Shown: positions 5,001-5,821 of the stretch, in pieces
How positions within the stretch are numbered: position 1 is the first letter of the stretch
Layout: each line of letters starts with the position of its first letter
Assembly: GCA_009924765.1 (NCBI GenBank)
Contig: RFQW01000122.1
Location: 1 to 5,821 of the forward strand
Direction of reading: 5' to 3'
Source: Planctomycetota bacterium
Lineage (GTDB): Bacteria > Planctomycetota > Phycisphaerae > Phycisphaerales > SM1A02
DNA length: 5,821 nt
Notes under the pieces: model-generated
The model's database searches: none
Told to the model about the DNA's origin: nothing
What the model saw: only the letters and a program-made list of their open reading frames with translations
Program-made: the position numbers and the translations under genes

Positions 5001-5821
5001 TCACTGGCAGGGGCCAAAGTTCAGCAGCAGCAGGCTTGCATCGGCGGTGTCGATGTGGCCGTTGCCGTCCAGGTCGTTCGGATCGCCGGGCTGGGCGTAG
5101 CCGAAGTTCATCAGAAGCAGTGACATGTCGCCCGTGTCCACGGCGCGGCTGCCGTCCAGGTCGCCCGCGCACTCGAACACCAGCGAGTAGCTCTCGCAGG
5201 CGTCCACGATGCCGTTGTGGTTGGCATCGGTCTCGGGGAAGTCGCGCGTTTCGCACGCGTCCAGCAGGCCGTTGGCGTTGCAGTCACCCGTGATGGCAGC
5301 GACGTACTCCAGGCGGCACTTGATCCATGAACCGGTGGGGCACTGGCTGGCGCTGACCGCGATGGTGGGCACAAACTCGAACACCGCGCTGGTTGCACCG
5401 CCGGACAGGTCGATGGCCTCATTGAAGAAGGCGCGGCCCAGCGTGATGGTGCGGGTGATGGAGGCGCGGCAATCGTTCTTGTCGGCGCCCGTGTCGGTGA
5501 ACACCTGGCCCGCGAAGCGACCGTTCAGGTACACGGTGATCGACTCGCTTGGCAGCGAGAAGTCGCCCTTGGCGGTCACAGTGAGCACTGGATCACTCAG
5601 CGTGAAGGGCGGAGCGGCCAGATCGGCGCTGCGCGGCGAGGTGTAGCCGATGGGGCCGAGTTGGGCGCTTTGCACGGTGTAGGTGAGGTTGGTCTGCTGC
5701 TGGTAGCTGTCGATCGTGCCGTTGAGATCGCAGTCTTCCTCCCAGCCGCGGGCGAGTTCGCAGACATCGGGCGTCCAGTTGTTGTTCAGGTCGGCGAGAA
5801 GGCCTTGTGCCAGTTGATCGC
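5001..5821 (-). CDS. Secreted dockerin-like protein, C-terminal part (5' end outside window), paralogue of the propeller protein
   Basis: The first full codon is at 5819 and 272 residues are visible; the start lies beyond the window edge. Numbering from that codon, calcium-loop sequences occur at about 10-21 (DLNNNWTPDVCE) and 30-38 (CDLNGTIDS). A beta-rich domain then carries the ADKNDCRASITRTI motif, followed by DCNANGLLDACE and a dockerin-like pair DLDGSRAVDTGD and DLDGNGHIDTAD. The protein ends LLLLNFGPCQ and then TGA. The order and spacing match the C-terminal half of the propeller protein encoded downstream; from DLNN onward the two differ in length by one codon. In the last 59 residues I count about 39 identities by eye. 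Whether this gene also has an RCC1 propeller cannot be seen. It is probably extracellular or surface-attached, with unknown ligand, and is ended by the strong hairpin terminator downstream. Confidence 0.85.
   Translation of the reverse strand, partial: DQLAQGLLADLNNNWTPDVCELARGWEEDCDLNGTIDSYQQQTNLTYTVQSAQLGPIGYTSPRSADLAAPPFTLSDPVLTVTAKGDFSLPSESITVYLNGRFAGQVFTDTGADKNDCRASITRTITLGRAFFNEAIDLSGGATSAVFEFVPTIAVSASQCPTGSWIKCRLEYVAAITGDCNANGLLDACETRDFPETDANHNGIVDACESYSLVFECAGDLDGSRAVDTGDMSLLLMNFGYAQPGDPNDLDGNGHIDTADASLLLLNFGPCQ

Overview
The window looks like a chromosomal piece of a GC-rich member of the Planctomycetota, probably the Phycisphaerae. That placement is an inference. It rests on two secreted proteins with dockerin-like C-termini (DLDGxxxVDxGDLSLLL...), many DCNxNGxxD calcium loops, and an RCC1-type propeller, a combination common in that group. 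No 16S rRNA or other marker gene is present.

Plus-strand half (1-2958). The window opens in the last 32 codons of an unidentified gene. Overlapping it by 11 bases is a long membrane-protein gene (about 89-2240). Its N-terminus is a GtrA-like four-helix domain and the rest is an ArnT/PMT-like GT-C glycosyltransferase, which points to a polyprenyl-phosphate-sugar glycosylation pathway in the envelope. The reading frame is broken by a single shift near 1479-1501. Restoring one CG dinucleotide would give one continuous protein of about 717 residues. Nineteen bases downstream is a compact ROK-family sugar kinase (2260-2958) that resembles polyphosphate glucokinase. It is either in the same operon or served by a -10-like box just before its ATG.

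Minus-strand half (2986-5821). Convergent with the kinase, and separated from it by 27 bases holding a GC hairpin, is a secreted protein (4755-2986). It has a signal peptide, seven RCC1 blades of exactly 39 residues each, calcium-binding loops, a beta-rich domain and a dockerin-like end. Upstream of it in the same orientation, 245 bases away, is the 3' part of a second gene (5821-5001) whose last roughly 263 codons are clearly paralogous. The gap between the two holds a strong intrinsic terminator for the upstream gene, an inverted repeat, a weak candidate promoter and a good GGAG ribosome-binding site for the propeller gene.

No RNA genes, mobile elements, attachment sites or CRISPR arrays were seen. 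The most noteworthy items are the GtrA/GT-C fusion with its frameshift, the indel-free seven-blade repeat, and the tandem paralogous C-terminal module. I do not see clear evidence of a wholly new system.
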